This document shows, piece by piece, positions 1 to 9,419 of a stretch of 64,000 nucleotides of DNA. How positions within the stretch are numbered: position 1 is the first letter of the stretch; the number at the start of each line of letters is the position of its first letter. Below the pieces are notes generated by a model. The model searched no databases and was not told where the DNA came from. It saw only the letters and a program-made list of their open reading frames with translations. Made by a program: the position numbers and the translations under genes. Source of the stretch: Puniceicoccaceae bacterium (GTDB lineage: Bacteria > Verrucomicrobiota > Verrucomicrobiia > Opitutales > JAFGAQ01); NCBI GenBank assembly GCA_028285755.1, contig JANQOQ010000010.1:1-64000 (forward strand), in the 5' to 3' direction.

Positions 1-358
<358 letters not shown>

Positions 359-424
359 TATATATCTTACCAAATCTCCATTGTAGATTGTAAGGGGCTT
401 TATTACCCAAAGATTTGACGTTAG

Positions 425-460
425 GCTGGATTTTCCCGCATAAAAAGTGCGATATCCGGC
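425..460 (+). other. 23S-5S spacer hairpin
   Basis: GCTGGAT (425-431) can pair with ATCCGGC (454-460), and inside it CGCA can pair with TGCG. It sits midway between 23S and 5S, where rRNA processing stems usually lie. A processing role is inference. No tRNA is visible in this spacer. Confidence 0.4.
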
Positions 461-502
461 AACAGACTCTACTATAAATAAATAGTATCGCACCAGGGCA
501 GA

Positions 503-620
503 CACTCTGGTGATCATAGGTGGGGGGAAACACTCGTTCCCATTCCGAACACGCTCGTTAAGCCCCTAACCGCCAATGGTAGTTGGGTATTAACCCTGTG
601 AGAGTAGGTCGTTGCCAGTT
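503..620 (+). rRNA. 5S rRNA
   Basis: The stretch has the bacterial 5S layout: an opening CTCTGGTGATCATAGG arm, the conserved CCCATTCCGAAC loop at about 538-549, CGCCAATGGTAGT, and GAGAGTAGGTCGTTGCCAG closing against the 5' arm. Ends are estimated from terminal-stem pairing and may shift by a few bases. A rho-independent terminator follows directly. Confidence 0.9.
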
Positions 621-624
621 TTAT

Positions 625-662
625 AGGCCGCAGTTCCCTAAAGGAGCTGTGGCCTTTTTTTG
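625..662 (+). terminator. rrn operon terminator
   Basis: A 13-bp stem (625-637 with 643-655, two G-U pairs) closes a CTAAA loop and is followed by a run of T. It ends the rRNA operon and lies just before the stop codon of the convergent AraC-type gene. Confidence 0.85.
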
Positions 663-673
663 TTTTACTATTT

Positions 674-1531
674 CTAAACCGTCCGAAAACTCCGCCGGTA
701 TTCGAGAGGGGTCATGTGCATGAGTATCTTAAATACACGATTGAAGTAGCTGGAGCTGTTGAATCCGCAGGAAAAAGCGATTTCGGTCACATTCAGGTGG
801 CTGCCCTTAAGCAAGGCCAAAGATCGGTTCACGCGTTCTTTTAAGATATAGTCCTGCAGGCTGAGGCCGAATACTTCGCGGAATCTCAGGCAAAATTGGG
901 ATTTTGACAGACCCGCCATTGAATATAGCTGCGAATACTCAATCGGTTCAGCAAGATCGCTTTTGATTTTATCAATTACTTTGTGGAACTTTTGTACTTC
1001 GGCTATGCTTCGAGTGTATACTGGAGTCTCTACTCGTTGTTCATAATGCTTGGATATCAGCGATAATAAATGACTTAAAATGGCCTGGCAGTAGTGCATG
1101 CTGTGGGGGCTCTCGCTTCTGAATTCCTGGTTTAGATTGATTATTAGCGCTTCGATTTCCGGTTGAGAGCCCAAGCGATTAATTTTAAATTGACTGGCGT
1201 TCAGAAAGTAGGGTGCCCAGGGTTGGCAGTAGCTGTCGGGGCCCAGAAAATCGGGGGTAAAATAAATAACGATGGCGCCCGGGTTATCCAGTGTATCGTA
1301 GATGGGCTGGTGATACTCGTTGCCATTTACAATAAAAACATCCCCGGCAGAGATCGTGTATTCGGTATCATTAATAAAGTATTTACCACGGTCCCCCCTG
1401 CAGTAGCAGATCTCCCATTCCTTGTGGCGGTGGATGTAGGAGTATTTTTCGTCGAAGTAGTAGAAGTCTTTTATGAAAAAATCAAATTTCTGAGACTTTC
1501 GCGGTATTTCTACATCAAACAAACTGTCCAC
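674..1531 (-). CDS. AraC-family transcriptional regulator
   Basis: Encodes 285 residues. The N-terminal part (about 15-130) looks like an AraC-type cupin effector domain, with a HRHKEWEICY stretch near 35-44 and IYTISAGD-like beta strands. The C-terminal 100 residues are a double helix-turn-helix: SMAGLSKSQFCLRFREVF, then TEIAFSCGFNSSSYFNRVFK and the P-x-E-YRRS ending typical of AraC/XylS. The start is GTG at 1531 with an in-frame TGA five codons upstream, so no longer start is possible. It is divergent from the small secreted protein at 1624 with about 90 bases between them, so that gene is a possible target. The ligand is unknown; the fold suggests a sugar or sugar acid. Confidence 0.9.
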   Translation of the reverse strand: MDSLFDVEIPRKSQKFDFFIKDFYYFDEKYSYIHRHKEWEICYCRGDRGKYFINDTEYTISAGDVFIVNGNEYHQPIYDTLDNPGAIVIYFTPDFLGPDSYCQPWAPYFLNASQFKINRLGSQPEIEALIINLNQEFRSESPHSMHYCQAILSHLLSLISKHYEQRVETPVYTRSIAEVQKFHKVIDKIKSDLAEPIEYSQLYSMAGLSKSQFCLRFREVFGLSLQDYILKERVNRSLALLKGSHLNVTEIAFSCGFNSSSYFNRVFKILMHMTPLEYRRSFRTV

Positions 1532-1623
1532 ATTATAGTAAACTCATGCGGGGCGGAAAATAATGCAATTTTTTCGGATCAGGCTGAATGTAATTACGTT
1601 GTGCGCTATGATATATTGGCTCC

Positions 1624-2352
1624 ATGTTTACTTTTTCTAAGCATACTCTATTGCTAGTGTTAATATTTACTGCGTGTGCGATTGTTCGTGCGGATGTTAT
1701 ATACTTTGATCAGGCGCATGGGCAACGACCCAATTCAAAACCGGCCAAGGAAATCACCGCTGCGCTCAACCATGAGGTCTACGAGTCTACTGAGGCGATC
1801 ACTAAGGAGAAGCTGGATGGTGTCTCAATGTTGTATTTGAGGGCTCCGACAGAGGGCTTTACGCAAGCTGAAGTGAAGGCCGTTATCGAATATGTGAGGG
1901 CAGGAGGCTCATTATTGCTGGTGCTGGATCAGGAGCGTCGCCAAAGCCTAGCCAAAGTTAATGTCAATGAAATGATCATTCCATTTGGAATGATGCTGAC
2001 CCAGGACACGCCCTATCTGCATAATACTGGTGCTATCGCACCGGCAGGGGAGATTAGTCCTAAGCTAAGGGAAGTCCCCTACAGCGGTGGACGTGCAGTA
2101 GCCGGTGGAAATGCCTTTGCCTATCAGCTGGATAAGCAGGGGAATCCGGGCCTGCCCTTCGCTGCCTGGAAAAAGGTTGAAGGGGGTGGAAAGATCATCG
2201 TGATGGCAGATGCCATGGCCACTCTCTTTATGGGAGTAGAGGGTGCAGAGCGCCTGAGCGGTGTGCCCGGTAACCCTCGCGAAACGACTTACTGGGGGCC
2301 AGATAGTTACGCATTTATGAAAGATGTTTTTACCTGGCTTGTGAAACTTTGA
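1624..2352 (+). CDS. secreted protein, GATase-like/DUF4350-like fold
   Basis: 242 residues with a signal peptide (hydrophobic 9-20, likely cut after the ALA-like site near residue 23, VRA). The body resembles a class I glutamine-amidotransferase-like flavodoxin fold as in DUF4350/ThuA proteins: IYFDQAHGQ at the start, YVRAGGSLLLVLD in the middle and KIIVMADAMATLF near the end. No catalytic Cys-His-Glu triad is obvious, so it may bind rather than cut something. It is divergent from the AraC regulator and stands alone. Function is not established; the fold call is from pattern only. Confidence 0.65.
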   Translation: MFTFSKHTLLLVLIFTACAIVRADVIYFDQAHGQRPNSKPAKEITAALNHEVYESTEAITKEKLDGVSMLYLRAPTEGFTQAEVKAVIEYVRAGGSLLLVLDQERRQSLAKVNVNEMIIPFGMMLTQDTPYLHNTGAIAPAGEISPKLREVPYSGGRAVAGGNAFAYQLDKQGNPGLPFAAWKKVEGGGKIIVMADAMATLFMGVEGAERLSGVPGNPRETTYWGPDSYAFMKDVFTWLVKL

Positions 2353-2383
2353 GTCTTAAGAAGCTCAATATAAATAGCAATAT

Positions 2384-2421
2384 AAGGGTCGTAGTGTATA
2401 GTAGCGCTGCGGCCCTTTCTT
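2384..2421. terminator. terminator between convergent genes
   Basis: AAGGGTCGTAG (2384-2394) pairs with CTGCGGCCCTT (2407-2417, with G-U pairs) and is followed by TTCTT. It sits between the plus-strand gene ending at 2352 and the minus-strand gene ending at 2426. The T tract is short, so efficiency is uncertain. Confidence 0.5.
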
Positions 2422-2425
2422 GGTT

Positions 2426-4363
2426 TTAGGGTAATGCCTGGAAGGTGGATTCGTGGATGGGGAGGAGACGCCAGTGTTGGGTGTCAGCACCGGTGTAGGC
2501 TTGTAGGCGAGTGTTGAGATGTGAGTCTTCGTCGTCAGGCATTCGCGTTAGCGCGAGGTCACTCAGGTTGCTGATGATTTTGAAGTTTTGGCTGTCTACC
2601 GGGATGATGGACCAGTGTTGGTTCGGGGTGCCTAAATATTCGAATTGCTGTAGCACCGCACCCGCTTCTGAGGAGGAGCCTTGGACGTCCAGCACTTTGA
2701 GGCTATAAAGATTGACTATCACGTAATGGGTGCCGTCGCGGTTTTCGATGGCCCAATCCTGAAAAGAAACCGTTATTTGTGTGCCGGTTGTTATTTCAGT
2801 GCCGTTATCGTTCGACAGAGTGCTGGTTTGCAGGTGCTCGCCGTTGGTGACGGATTCGATATTGTATAGGCCGATGAAGTTGCGGGTCTGCCGCAAGTTC
2901 CAGTTGTAGTTGATACCTTCTATTTCGCCCGCAGTTGCGCAAATGTCCTGGCCCTCGAGGCCTGTGTAGCCGAGGAGTTTGCCGTCCCGGCTGGTAATGC
3001 CGTAGGTGCCGTCTTCCTGTTGGGTGAGCATCCACTGCTGGTTATCAGCGAGTGTTTGGGCTTCAGCAAATACAGAGTATTTATTGGGGTTGGTAAGATC
3101 CTGCAGGATACCTGCGCTCAGGACTGTGCCAAAATCGCGACTGGTGAGCAGGTGGTAGCCGTCCGTAGTCGGGACAATGCGCCAGGGCTCCTGTATGGGG
3201 TCAACTAGATCAGGAGCTGGGTAATCAATGGGCAGGCCGAGCACGTCCAGGTCTTCCGTGAGGCCGATCTCCACGCCGAGGATGCGGTTCTCGTGGTAAA
3301 TCTGGTAGTTGCCGAAGAAGATGGGCACTTGAGAGAATTTCTCGAGGATCCAGCGCTGATTATCCGCATCGGCAGCATCCGAAATGAATATATTAGGTGA
3401 GGCGGAGTCTAGTGTTTCATCTATGGTGATGCGCTGGCCGTTGGCCTTACTGGTAAACTGATAGCCGCCTGCATCGCTGGCGCTGACCTGCCAGAGCTGC
3501 TCATCCACCTCCAGTGGGTCCGCAAGCAGGAGATTCGTACCGTTGTGGATTTGCAGGTTTTTGCCGCTATTGGTATTGCGGATGTAAATGTAGGGGCTGT
3601 CCGCTTCGAGCTCAATGAGCTGCCAGATTTGGTTGGCATGCGCCCAGTATTTACCGCCCTGGGCATTCGTAGCGGCGGTGCGCTCCGCATTGAATGCCTC
3701 GATGGCGTGGTCCGTGGCAATTGATCGCATCCCGTAAATGCAGCTTAAATCAAGAATCGTATTTGCTGCCGGCGGGGGCGGCGGAGGTGTTGGAGCTGGA
3801 GGCGCAACCATTGGGGGTGAATGATCAATGGGCGGAGGTTCTCCAGGATATTTGGAAACCGGTATGAATTCCCAAACCCATGTTGAGTAGAAATTTTTAT
3901 CTGGATTATATTTTAGATAATTAAAATCAACTGGGCTAACTCCATTATGCCAGGAATCCGAATACTCACTTCTATATGCAAATGCACCATCCGGATAAAA
4001 TGTATGCATAACTATTAATTCAAAGTTTGAATTATCCCAATAATTTGTTCTCCAGTACCATTGAGAAGTTCTATATTTTGTACTAAATGTTTCATAATCG
4101 AGATAATGAGCATTAACGATTTTATCAGTCGATTTATTGTGCCAGTGCGTATAGATCCCGTCTCTGCCTCCCAAATTCCATTTTTGTGAATCTGAACCTG
4201 TCCAAGGGCTCATTTTGAAAGGAGTCTCATCATTAGCTTGGTTTGTATTAGCGAAATCTACATCAAGGTAGAGCCCAGTTCCCACATGTCGGATGTATTC
4301 CCATTCGGCATTGATGGGAGATATCGCTAGAATCAGCAGGAGTGCGCTAATGAGGAATTTCAT
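2426..4363 (-). CDS. secreted ricin-repeat (beta-trefoil) protein, type B head
   Basis: 645 residues. A signal peptide (hydrophobic 4-15) probably ends at PINA/EW near residue 19. An N-terminal trefoil-like head (about 20-170) begins YIRHVGTGLYLD and has a QKW. A proline-rich linker follows (about 175-200, runs of PPPPPP). The core (200-640) starts at IYGMRS and carries repeated Q-x-W motifs: QIW, QLW, QRW, QQW, QDW, QHW, QHW. Q-x-W repeats define the ricin-type lectin fold (RicinB_lectin_2, CBM13-like), so carbohydrate binding outside the cell is likely. No catalytic domain is visible. It is the last gene of the minus-strand paralog run. The head DNA is AT-rich (18-21 G+C in two 60-base samples) while a core sample has 37 of 60. 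The core closely matches the protein at 11166-13145. Confidence 0.85.
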   Translation of the reverse strand: MKFLISALLLILAISPINAEWEYIRHVGTGLYLDVDFANTNQANDETPFKMSPWTGSDSQKWNLGGRDGIYTHWHNKSTDKIVNAHYLDYETFSTKYRTSQWYWRTNYWDNSNFELIVMHTFYPDGAFAYRSEYSDSWHNGVSPVDFNYLKYNPDKNFYSTWVWEFIPVSKYPGEPPPIDHSPPMVAPPAPTPPPPPPAANTILDLSCIYGMRSIATDHAIEAFNAERTAATNAQGGKYWAHANQIWQLIELEADSPYIYIRNTNSGKNLQIHNGTNLLLADPLEVDEQLWQVSASDAGGYQFTSKANGQRITIDETLDSASPNIFISDAADADNQRWILEKFSQVPIFFGNYQIYHENRILGVEIGLTEDLDVLGLPIDYPAPDLVDPIQEPWRIVPTTDGYHLLTSRDFGTVLSAGILQDLTNPNKYSVFAEAQTLADNQQWMLTQQEDGTYGITSRDGKLLGYTGLEGQDICATAGEIEGINYNWNLRQTRNFIGLYNIESVTNGEHLQTSTLSNDNGTEITTGTQITVSFQDWAIENRDGTHYVIVNLYSLKVLDVQGSSSEAGAVLQQFEYLGTPNQHWSIIPVDSQNFKIISNLSDLALTRMPDDEDSHLNTRLQAYTGADTQHWRLLPIHESTFQALP

Positions 4364-4494
4364 GTGAGGAATGATTTAATTATACTGCAATAATTTTGTA
4401 TAAGATTTACTTATTGTAAAGCTATAAAGCACTTGCCGCTTGCCTAAAAAGATAGGTTTTTCGCTTTAATAAATACTGCTCATCACCAGTTTAA

Positions 4495-6321
4495 TTATTC
4501 CTGCAAGCTCTCAAACACGGGCTCGAGGCGCCATTTTTGGGAGGGGAGGTCCTGCCAGGTGCTTTGCACGAGGGTGCCGTTCGGGTTGAGGGTGAGCACG
4601 TAGTCGCTGCCGAGGTTTACGATCCTGAAGGTGCCGATATCGAGGTGAACGACTGCCCAGTGCTGGCTTGCGGTGCCTATGTATTGCTGGGGACCGATCG
4701 CGTTGCTCAGTTCTGCGCCGAGTGAAAACCTACTGGATTCATTAAGGAGCTGGTAGACAGATCCATTTACAGATATGAAGATGAATCCCTGGCTGGGGTC
4801 GTCGTTGATCTCCTGCATTTCGAGGATTGGGTTTTCCGGATCCGTAATGTTGATGGCGATGGTTTCATCGCTGGCTTGATTCACGATATTGATTGTAGAA
4901 ACAAATTTGGGCAGTTGGCGTATCGTCCAGAATCGGTTGTAGCCTTCGCGTGCACCGATGATTCCGTAAGTGCCCTCATCCTCAGATACTTCATTGTGTG
5001 CGATTGAAAATCCATCGACCGATACAAACTCGAACACCTTCTTATCTTCAAACGGTGAGGAGTAAACCCATAGCTGGTCATTGCGGTATTCCATTTCGTC
5101 AAGTGTCAGTGAGATGAGGGTTTCTTCAATATCCGCAGCTTTACTTAATACTTTTCCATATTTACGGGACTTGATCTTAAACATATTATCAACCTTTGGG
5201 TTGATCATCCAGATATCTGCAGCATCAAACAGGGCAATAAAGGCTTCTGCGCTGACCACTCCATAATTTCCGTTTTGATCGCGGGTTGCGAACAGCTTTT
5301 TTTGAGCAGTTGCTATCTCGTAGTTGCCCGTGAACATGAAAACCTGATCGAACTTTTCGAGCCACCACCTTTGCCGCACGCTACCGGTATAATTATCGGT
5401 GACGATATCCGGATATCCGTTTTGGTTGATTTCTTTGAGTGTGAGCGCCAGTCCATTTTCACTTGAGATGAAGGAGTAGGTGCCATCGGGATGGTTGATA
5501 TAAAGCCACGCAGTAGATGTCCCGAGTCTGTAGGACCTATTTAAACTCTTTACGCTGGATACACCAATAGTATTAAAGCCGATGGGCAGAGCTGAATTCA
5601 GGTTCTCGATGGTGACTGTGTTAGCCTCATTCTGTTTAAAAGTCCAAAGCTGGCTTTGGGTAGCCCAGTAAGTGCCGGCCTGGATGTTTGTTTCGGGGGC
5701 AGTCTCTGCATTGAAGGGTTCGAGGGCCCAACCGGAGACGAGTGCTGAGCGAATGCCATAGATACTGTTGGTATCGATGAGTTCAGAGATAGGCTCAGTA
5801 CTGGTGTCAGGAAGACCGATATCCACCAACTCGATCCGCCATTGATAACGTGCCGTTAGGCCTTCATCCCAGCCGTTTACACGATCGGCATCCACCAAAA
5901 ACCCACCATGTGTTTCTGCAGTTATATTGCTCGCCAAATATTCTATGCGTCCGCCAGTGGTAATTTGAATCGTGTAGATGCTCTCGCCGCCAATAAGTGG
6001 CACAAGCTTCCATTGTTGATTTTGGTGATCATTGAGCTCGAACAAACCAACCGTATTGGGAATGTTTTGATAAAGATCCAAGACGTCACTCTCGCTTCGG
6101 GACTGGATGTTAAAGTATCCTCCATTGCTCGAAGGCGTAAAAGTCCACTGTTGATTCAAATTACCATTCGGGAAATGAGTTCCAACCTGACCCTCGAAAT
6201 CGCCGTTTTGGTAGGCATCGAGCACTTGGTCGGTGGCGAGGTTGGTGATTCGGTAGTAAGCCTGGCCGTATAGGTTTGATATGACAATAATGAAGAGACT
6301 AAGGAGGAGTATTGGTTTCAT
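4495..6321 (-). CDS. secreted ricin-repeat (beta-trefoil) protein, type A head
   Basis: 608 residues. The signal peptide probably ends at LYG/QA near residue 19. The head (20-165) contains YYRITNLATDQVLDAYQ, NQQW twice and RYQWRIEL, and resembles the head of the neighbour at 6342-8201. A short linker without a proline run leads into a core starting at IYGIRSA. The core has the same GNYEI, QRWWLE and IGAREGYNRFWTIRQL blocks as the other paralogs but is the most diverged. Q-x-W motifs recur to the end (QHW, QKW). Only 20 bases separate it from the upstream gene, so they are probably co-transcribed. No enzyme motif was seen. Likely a secreted glycan-binding protein; ligand unknown. Confidence 0.85.
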   Translation of the reverse strand: MKPILLLSLFIIVISNLYGQAYYRITNLATDQVLDAYQNGDFEGQVGTHFPNGNLNQQWTFTPSSNGGYFNIQSRSESDVLDLYQNIPNTVGLFELNDHQNQQWKLVPLIGGESIYTIQITTGGRIEYLASNITAETHGGFLVDADRVNGWDEGLTARYQWRIELVDIGLPDTSTEPISELIDTNSIYGIRSALVSGWALEPFNAETAPETNIQAGTYWATQSQLWTFKQNEANTVTIENLNSALPIGFNTIGVSSVKSLNRSYRLGTSTAWLYINHPDGTYSFISSENGLALTLKEINQNGYPDIVTDNYTGSVRQRWWLEKFDQVFMFTGNYEIATAQKKLFATRDQNGNYGVVSAEAFIALFDAADIWMINPKVDNMFKIKSRKYGKVLSKAADIEETLISLTLDEMEYRNDQLWVYSSPFEDKKVFEFVSVDGFSIAHNEVSEDEGTYGIIGAREGYNRFWTIRQLPKFVSTINIVNQASDETIAINITDPENPILEMQEINDDPSQGFIFISVNGSVYQLLNESSRFSLGAELSNAIGPQQYIGTASQHWAVVHLDIGTFRIVNLGSDYVLTLNPNGTLVQSTWQDLPSQKWRLEPVFESLQE

Positions 6322-6341
6322 AGTGCTGATTTTTTTAAATA

Positions 6342-8201
6342 TTATTCTGGGTCGCCAGTATTCGGCAGTATAAAGATGTCGTAATTGACGCCTTCGATGC
6401 GCCAGAGTTGAGTGTCCAAATCTTCATCTGTAGTTTGGTAAACTTGTATGCCGGTCTGCGGATTTTCCTCGTCGGCAGTAAGGGCAAGAAGACTGATACG
6501 ATTGGTAATTTTAAAATGTTGAGAATCGACATAGCGAAGATCCCAGCCCTGATCAACACGTCCTAAAAACGGTTGTTGCTCAGCCAATGTGCCGAGATTT
6601 ACAGAGCTATTCACCAGGCTGATGACCTGTTCGCTGTTGTAATTCCTAATGAGGTAACTATCAACCCCAAGGCTCTCGATACTCCATACCTGATCGTAAA
6701 AATTATCGTAGTGCTCAACTTGGAGTATAGCACCCGCTTCTTCACTGGTACCCGGGAGGCTGAGTGCTTTGCCTGAAGCTTTATTCACTATGCGGTAGTA
6801 GCCTGTGAACTGCTGGGCCTGCCGGATATTCCAGTCATAATTTAGACCGTCTCGCTGACCATTGGTCGCATAAATATCCCTGCCTTCTAGCCCCGTAAAG
6901 CCTAGGAATTGACCATCGAAGTTAACGAGTTTGATCGTGCCATCTGTGTTGTTAATAATACGCCAGTTCTGATTTGTTAAATTGGTCGGAGGACCTGTTC
7001 TCAATGGAAACAATCCATCTTCTGAGTTAAATTCAACGGAAAGTGCACCTCCTGTAATGCGGGAAAAAATGGTCAAAAATCCAAATGGATTTGGAACGAG
7101 CTGCCAAGTATGCTCGCTGGGATCTATGAGCTCCGAATCCAGATAGGGGATGGGTTGTGCACCAACTGCGATACTCAAAGGTGGCCCTATGCTTACGCCA
7201 AACATTCGGTTATCATGATATATTTGATAGTTACCGAAGTAGATAGGGGTAGTTTCGAACGTTTCCAAAAACCAAAACTGATTAGGTGCCTGGGAGTCAG
7301 GCATTTGCAGCACATTAAACTTTTGGTTTGAGATCGTGTCTAAAGTCAAAACCTCACCATTGACCTTGTTTATAAATTGATAGGTGCCATTTTTCTGGCG
7401 AACAATTCGCCATCGTTGAGAATCAAAGCTGTTTTCTGAGCGCAAAACCAGATTACCACTCCCGAGTGGAGGGTTGGTTATCCCCATGAATAAGCCTGAG
7501 TTAGCATGTTGAATGCGATGAAAGCTACTGTCGTCCTCTATTGGTACAAAGCGCCAAAGCTGATTTTGAGTAGCCCAATATTTGCCGGTTTTTATGTTAT
7601 TGAATTCACGTGGGTCGCTATTGAAAACTTCGACTCCAAACTCTGAATTCCAAAATGAGCGAATCCCATAGAGTTTATCAGTGTCTATGATAGGCAATGC
7701 AGGTTGGTTAGGTGTTATGGATTCAACCAGCTCTACACGCCATCGTTGCCGACTGCTGCCAAAGGAGCCTGCCCTAGGGTCAATATCAATAAGCCTTCCC
7801 CCATGGTTTTGAGGAAAGCTATCTGCACTTAAGTATTGGTTGTGTGCGCGTGAAAGCACTAAAAAATCGTTACCCGAGAAATTCGTTAGTTGCCATTGCT
7901 GATTGGGTGCACCGGTTACTAAAAATAGCCCGACTGTGTTGTTATTGGCCTGATAAACATCCAATGCCTTATCAGGTGCATGCTTGGGCGTAATAATGTA
8001 ATAGCCATCACTGTTTTGGGTGAGTGACCATTTTTGATTGTCATTGCCATTCCAGGGGTAAGTGCCGACCTGATCCGGAACTCCCGTGGTTTGATAAGCA
8101 TCCAGCACTTGGCCATTCGCGGCATTAATAAACCGATAATAATTTTGAGCGGATAGGGATAGGCCTAAGAATGCACTGAGAAGAAAGAGGAGTGGCTTCA
8201 T
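6342..8201 (-). CDS. secreted ricin-repeat (beta-trefoil) protein, type A head
   Basis: 619 residues from the ATG at 8201. An upstream ATG at 8240 is in frame but would put 13 extra residues before a textbook signal peptide (MKPLLFLLSAFLGLSLSA), so 8201 is preferred. The head has YYRFINAANGQVLDAYQ, NQKW, NQQW and RQRWRVELVE. The core starts at LYGIRSF and has QLW, QRW, GNYQIYHDNR, GFTGLEGRDIYAT, YDWNIRQAQQF and QLW. The GLEGRDIYAT block matches GLEGQDICAT in the 2426 and 11166 proteins, showing a shared core. It lies 83 bases downstream of the glycosyltransferase gene on the same strand. Predicted extracellular lectin-like protein. Confidence 0.85.
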   Translation of the reverse strand: MKPLLFLLSAFLGLSLSAQNYYRFINAANGQVLDAYQTTGVPDQVGTYPWNGNDNQKWSLTQNSDGYYIITPKHAPDKALDVYQANNNTVGLFLVTGAPNQQWQLTNFSGNDFLVLSRAHNQYLSADSFPQNHGGRLIDIDPRAGSFGSSRQRWRVELVESITPNQPALPIIDTDKLYGIRSFWNSEFGVEVFNSDPREFNNIKTGKYWATQNQLWRFVPIEDDSSFHRIQHANSGLFMGITNPPLGSGNLVLRSENSFDSQRWRIVRQKNGTYQFINKVNGEVLTLDTISNQKFNVLQMPDSQAPNQFWFLETFETTPIYFGNYQIYHDNRMFGVSIGPPLSIAVGAQPIPYLDSELIDPSEHTWQLVPNPFGFLTIFSRITGGALSVEFNSEDGLFPLRTGPPTNLTNQNWRIINNTDGTIKLVNFDGQFLGFTGLEGRDIYATNGQRDGLNYDWNIRQAQQFTGYYRIVNKASGKALSLPGTSEEAGAILQVEHYDNFYDQVWSIESLGVDSYLIRNYNSEQVISLVNSSVNLGTLAEQQPFLGRVDQGWDLRYVDSQHFKITNRISLLALTADEENPQTGIQVYQTTDEDLDTQLWRIEGVNYDIFILPNTGDPE

Positions 8202-8284
8202 AACTAGTAATGAAATTAATGAAACTCGATGAAGCGACAATGTTAATCCGCTCCTGCCGATCGCTGACGAAGGAAGTTATTAGC

Positions 8285-9385
8285 TCAGCTTAAAGCCGCT
8301 TCGTAAAGGCTAATAACCTGCTGGAGAATGGTCTGTGGAGAAAGGGTGGTGGTGACGGTCGTTTTTGCGTTTTGGGTGAGGGTGGCAGCGAGTTTTGAGT
8401 CGTTGAGCAGGTGGGTTATTTGAGCGGCGAGGTCCAAGGGGTTTTCATTTTCGAAGAGCAGCGCGTTTTTACTGTGATGGAGTACTTCGGGGATACCACC
8501 CACGTGGCTGGCAACCAGGGGGGTGCCCATGTGCATACCTTCGATGAGGGTAAGCGGCAGGATATCGTAGCGCGAGGGCACACAATTGATATCGCATGCG
8601 CGGATGATGTTACCGACATCCCGCCGGAAGCCGGTAAAGTGGATGTAGTTTTCGAGTCCTTTTTCTTTTACCAGGGTTCGGAGCTCATTCTCCTTTTTAC
8701 TGCCGCTTTTCGCTTTTCCTACCATGAGGATATGAGTGTCCGGGTGAACCTCCAAAACAGCGGGTATGGCCTCGATAAGCACATCCTGTCCCTTACCATC
8801 GGAGAGGCGACCCACCATGGCGATGACTTTCGAGTCTTCGGGGAGTGAAAATTCGGCATTCAGCCACTTACGAAGTTCTGATTTGGGCTTATCTTCGAGT
8901 TCGCTTTTGGGGATGATCGAGATATTGTGAACGATGGGAATCTTTTCATGGGGTATGCCATATTTGCCAATGTAAAAGTCTGCAATAAACTGGCATACGG
9001 CGATCAGTGAGCCACGGTGCCCGAGCTCCGAAAATACGGGATGCTCCCGGGTGACCAGCAAATGCGCAAATGCAGGTAGACCACATTTTTTATGAAGTTT
9101 GTTTGCGATCCGGGCACCGCCGGTCAGGTAACTGTGGACAATATCGATATGCTGCTCCTTAACAAACTTCGCCAGCTTGGATGCGGCAAAGGGCGCTACG
9201 AGATCGACCGGTACAACTTTGAAGCCGCGTTCCTTGCACAACTGGTTTAAAATGCGCCCATAAGAGGTGGCGATAAACACCTCATGCCCGGCATCCTTGA
9301 GTAGCTCGCAGAGCGTGAGCATAGTCTGCTCGGAACCTGCATAGTTCTTGGACTTAACAAGGTGCAATATCCGCATGCAGGCCAT
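8285..9385 (-). CDS. GT4-type glycosyltransferase
   Basis: 366 residues with the GT-B fold of family GT4. The N-terminal Rossmann half begins RILHLVKSKNYAGSEQTM. The C-terminal donor half has VAMVGRLSDGKGQD (the Arg/Lys donor-phosphate pair) and the E-x7-E signature in EGMHMGTPLVASHVGGIPE. There is no signal peptide, so it should act in the cytoplasm on a membrane-linked acceptor. The start may be the ATG at 9376, giving MRILHL, since neither start has a clear Shine-Dalgarno. It sits inside a run of secreted ricin-repeat genes, 34 bases after one and 83 bases before the next. Whether it glycosylates them, builds a surface glycan they bind, or is an unrelated insert cannot be told from sequence. 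Confidence 0.85.
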   Translation of the reverse strand: MACMRILHLVKSKNYAGSEQTMLTLCELLKDAGHEVFIATSYGRILNQLCKERGFKVVPVDLVAPFAASKLAKFVKEQHIDIVHSYLTGGARIANKLHKKCGLPAFAHLLVTREHPVFSELGHRGSLIAVCQFIADFYIGKYGIPHEKIPIVHNISIIPKSELEDKPKSELRKWLNAEFSLPEDSKVIAMVGRLSDGKGQDVLIEAIPAVLEVHPDTHILMVGKAKSGSKKENELRTLVKEKGLENYIHFTGFRRDVGNIIRACDINCVPSRYDILPLTLIEGMHMGTPLVASHVGGIPEVLHHSKNALLFENENPLDLAAQITHLLNDSKLAATLTQNAKTTVTTTLSPQTILQQVISLYEAALS

Positions 9386-9419
9386 TGAGACTCAATGACC
9401 TGAAAAGCTCAACGCAAAT

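Noticed and set aside
361-500. tRNA gene in the 23S-5S spacer
   Set aside because: No cloverleaf or TTCGA-type T-loop was found; only a processing-type hairpin.
1163-1657. 164-codon plus-strand frame
   Set aside because: It lies opposite the AraC-type gene, whose HTH and cupin motifs are convincing, and has no domain of its own.
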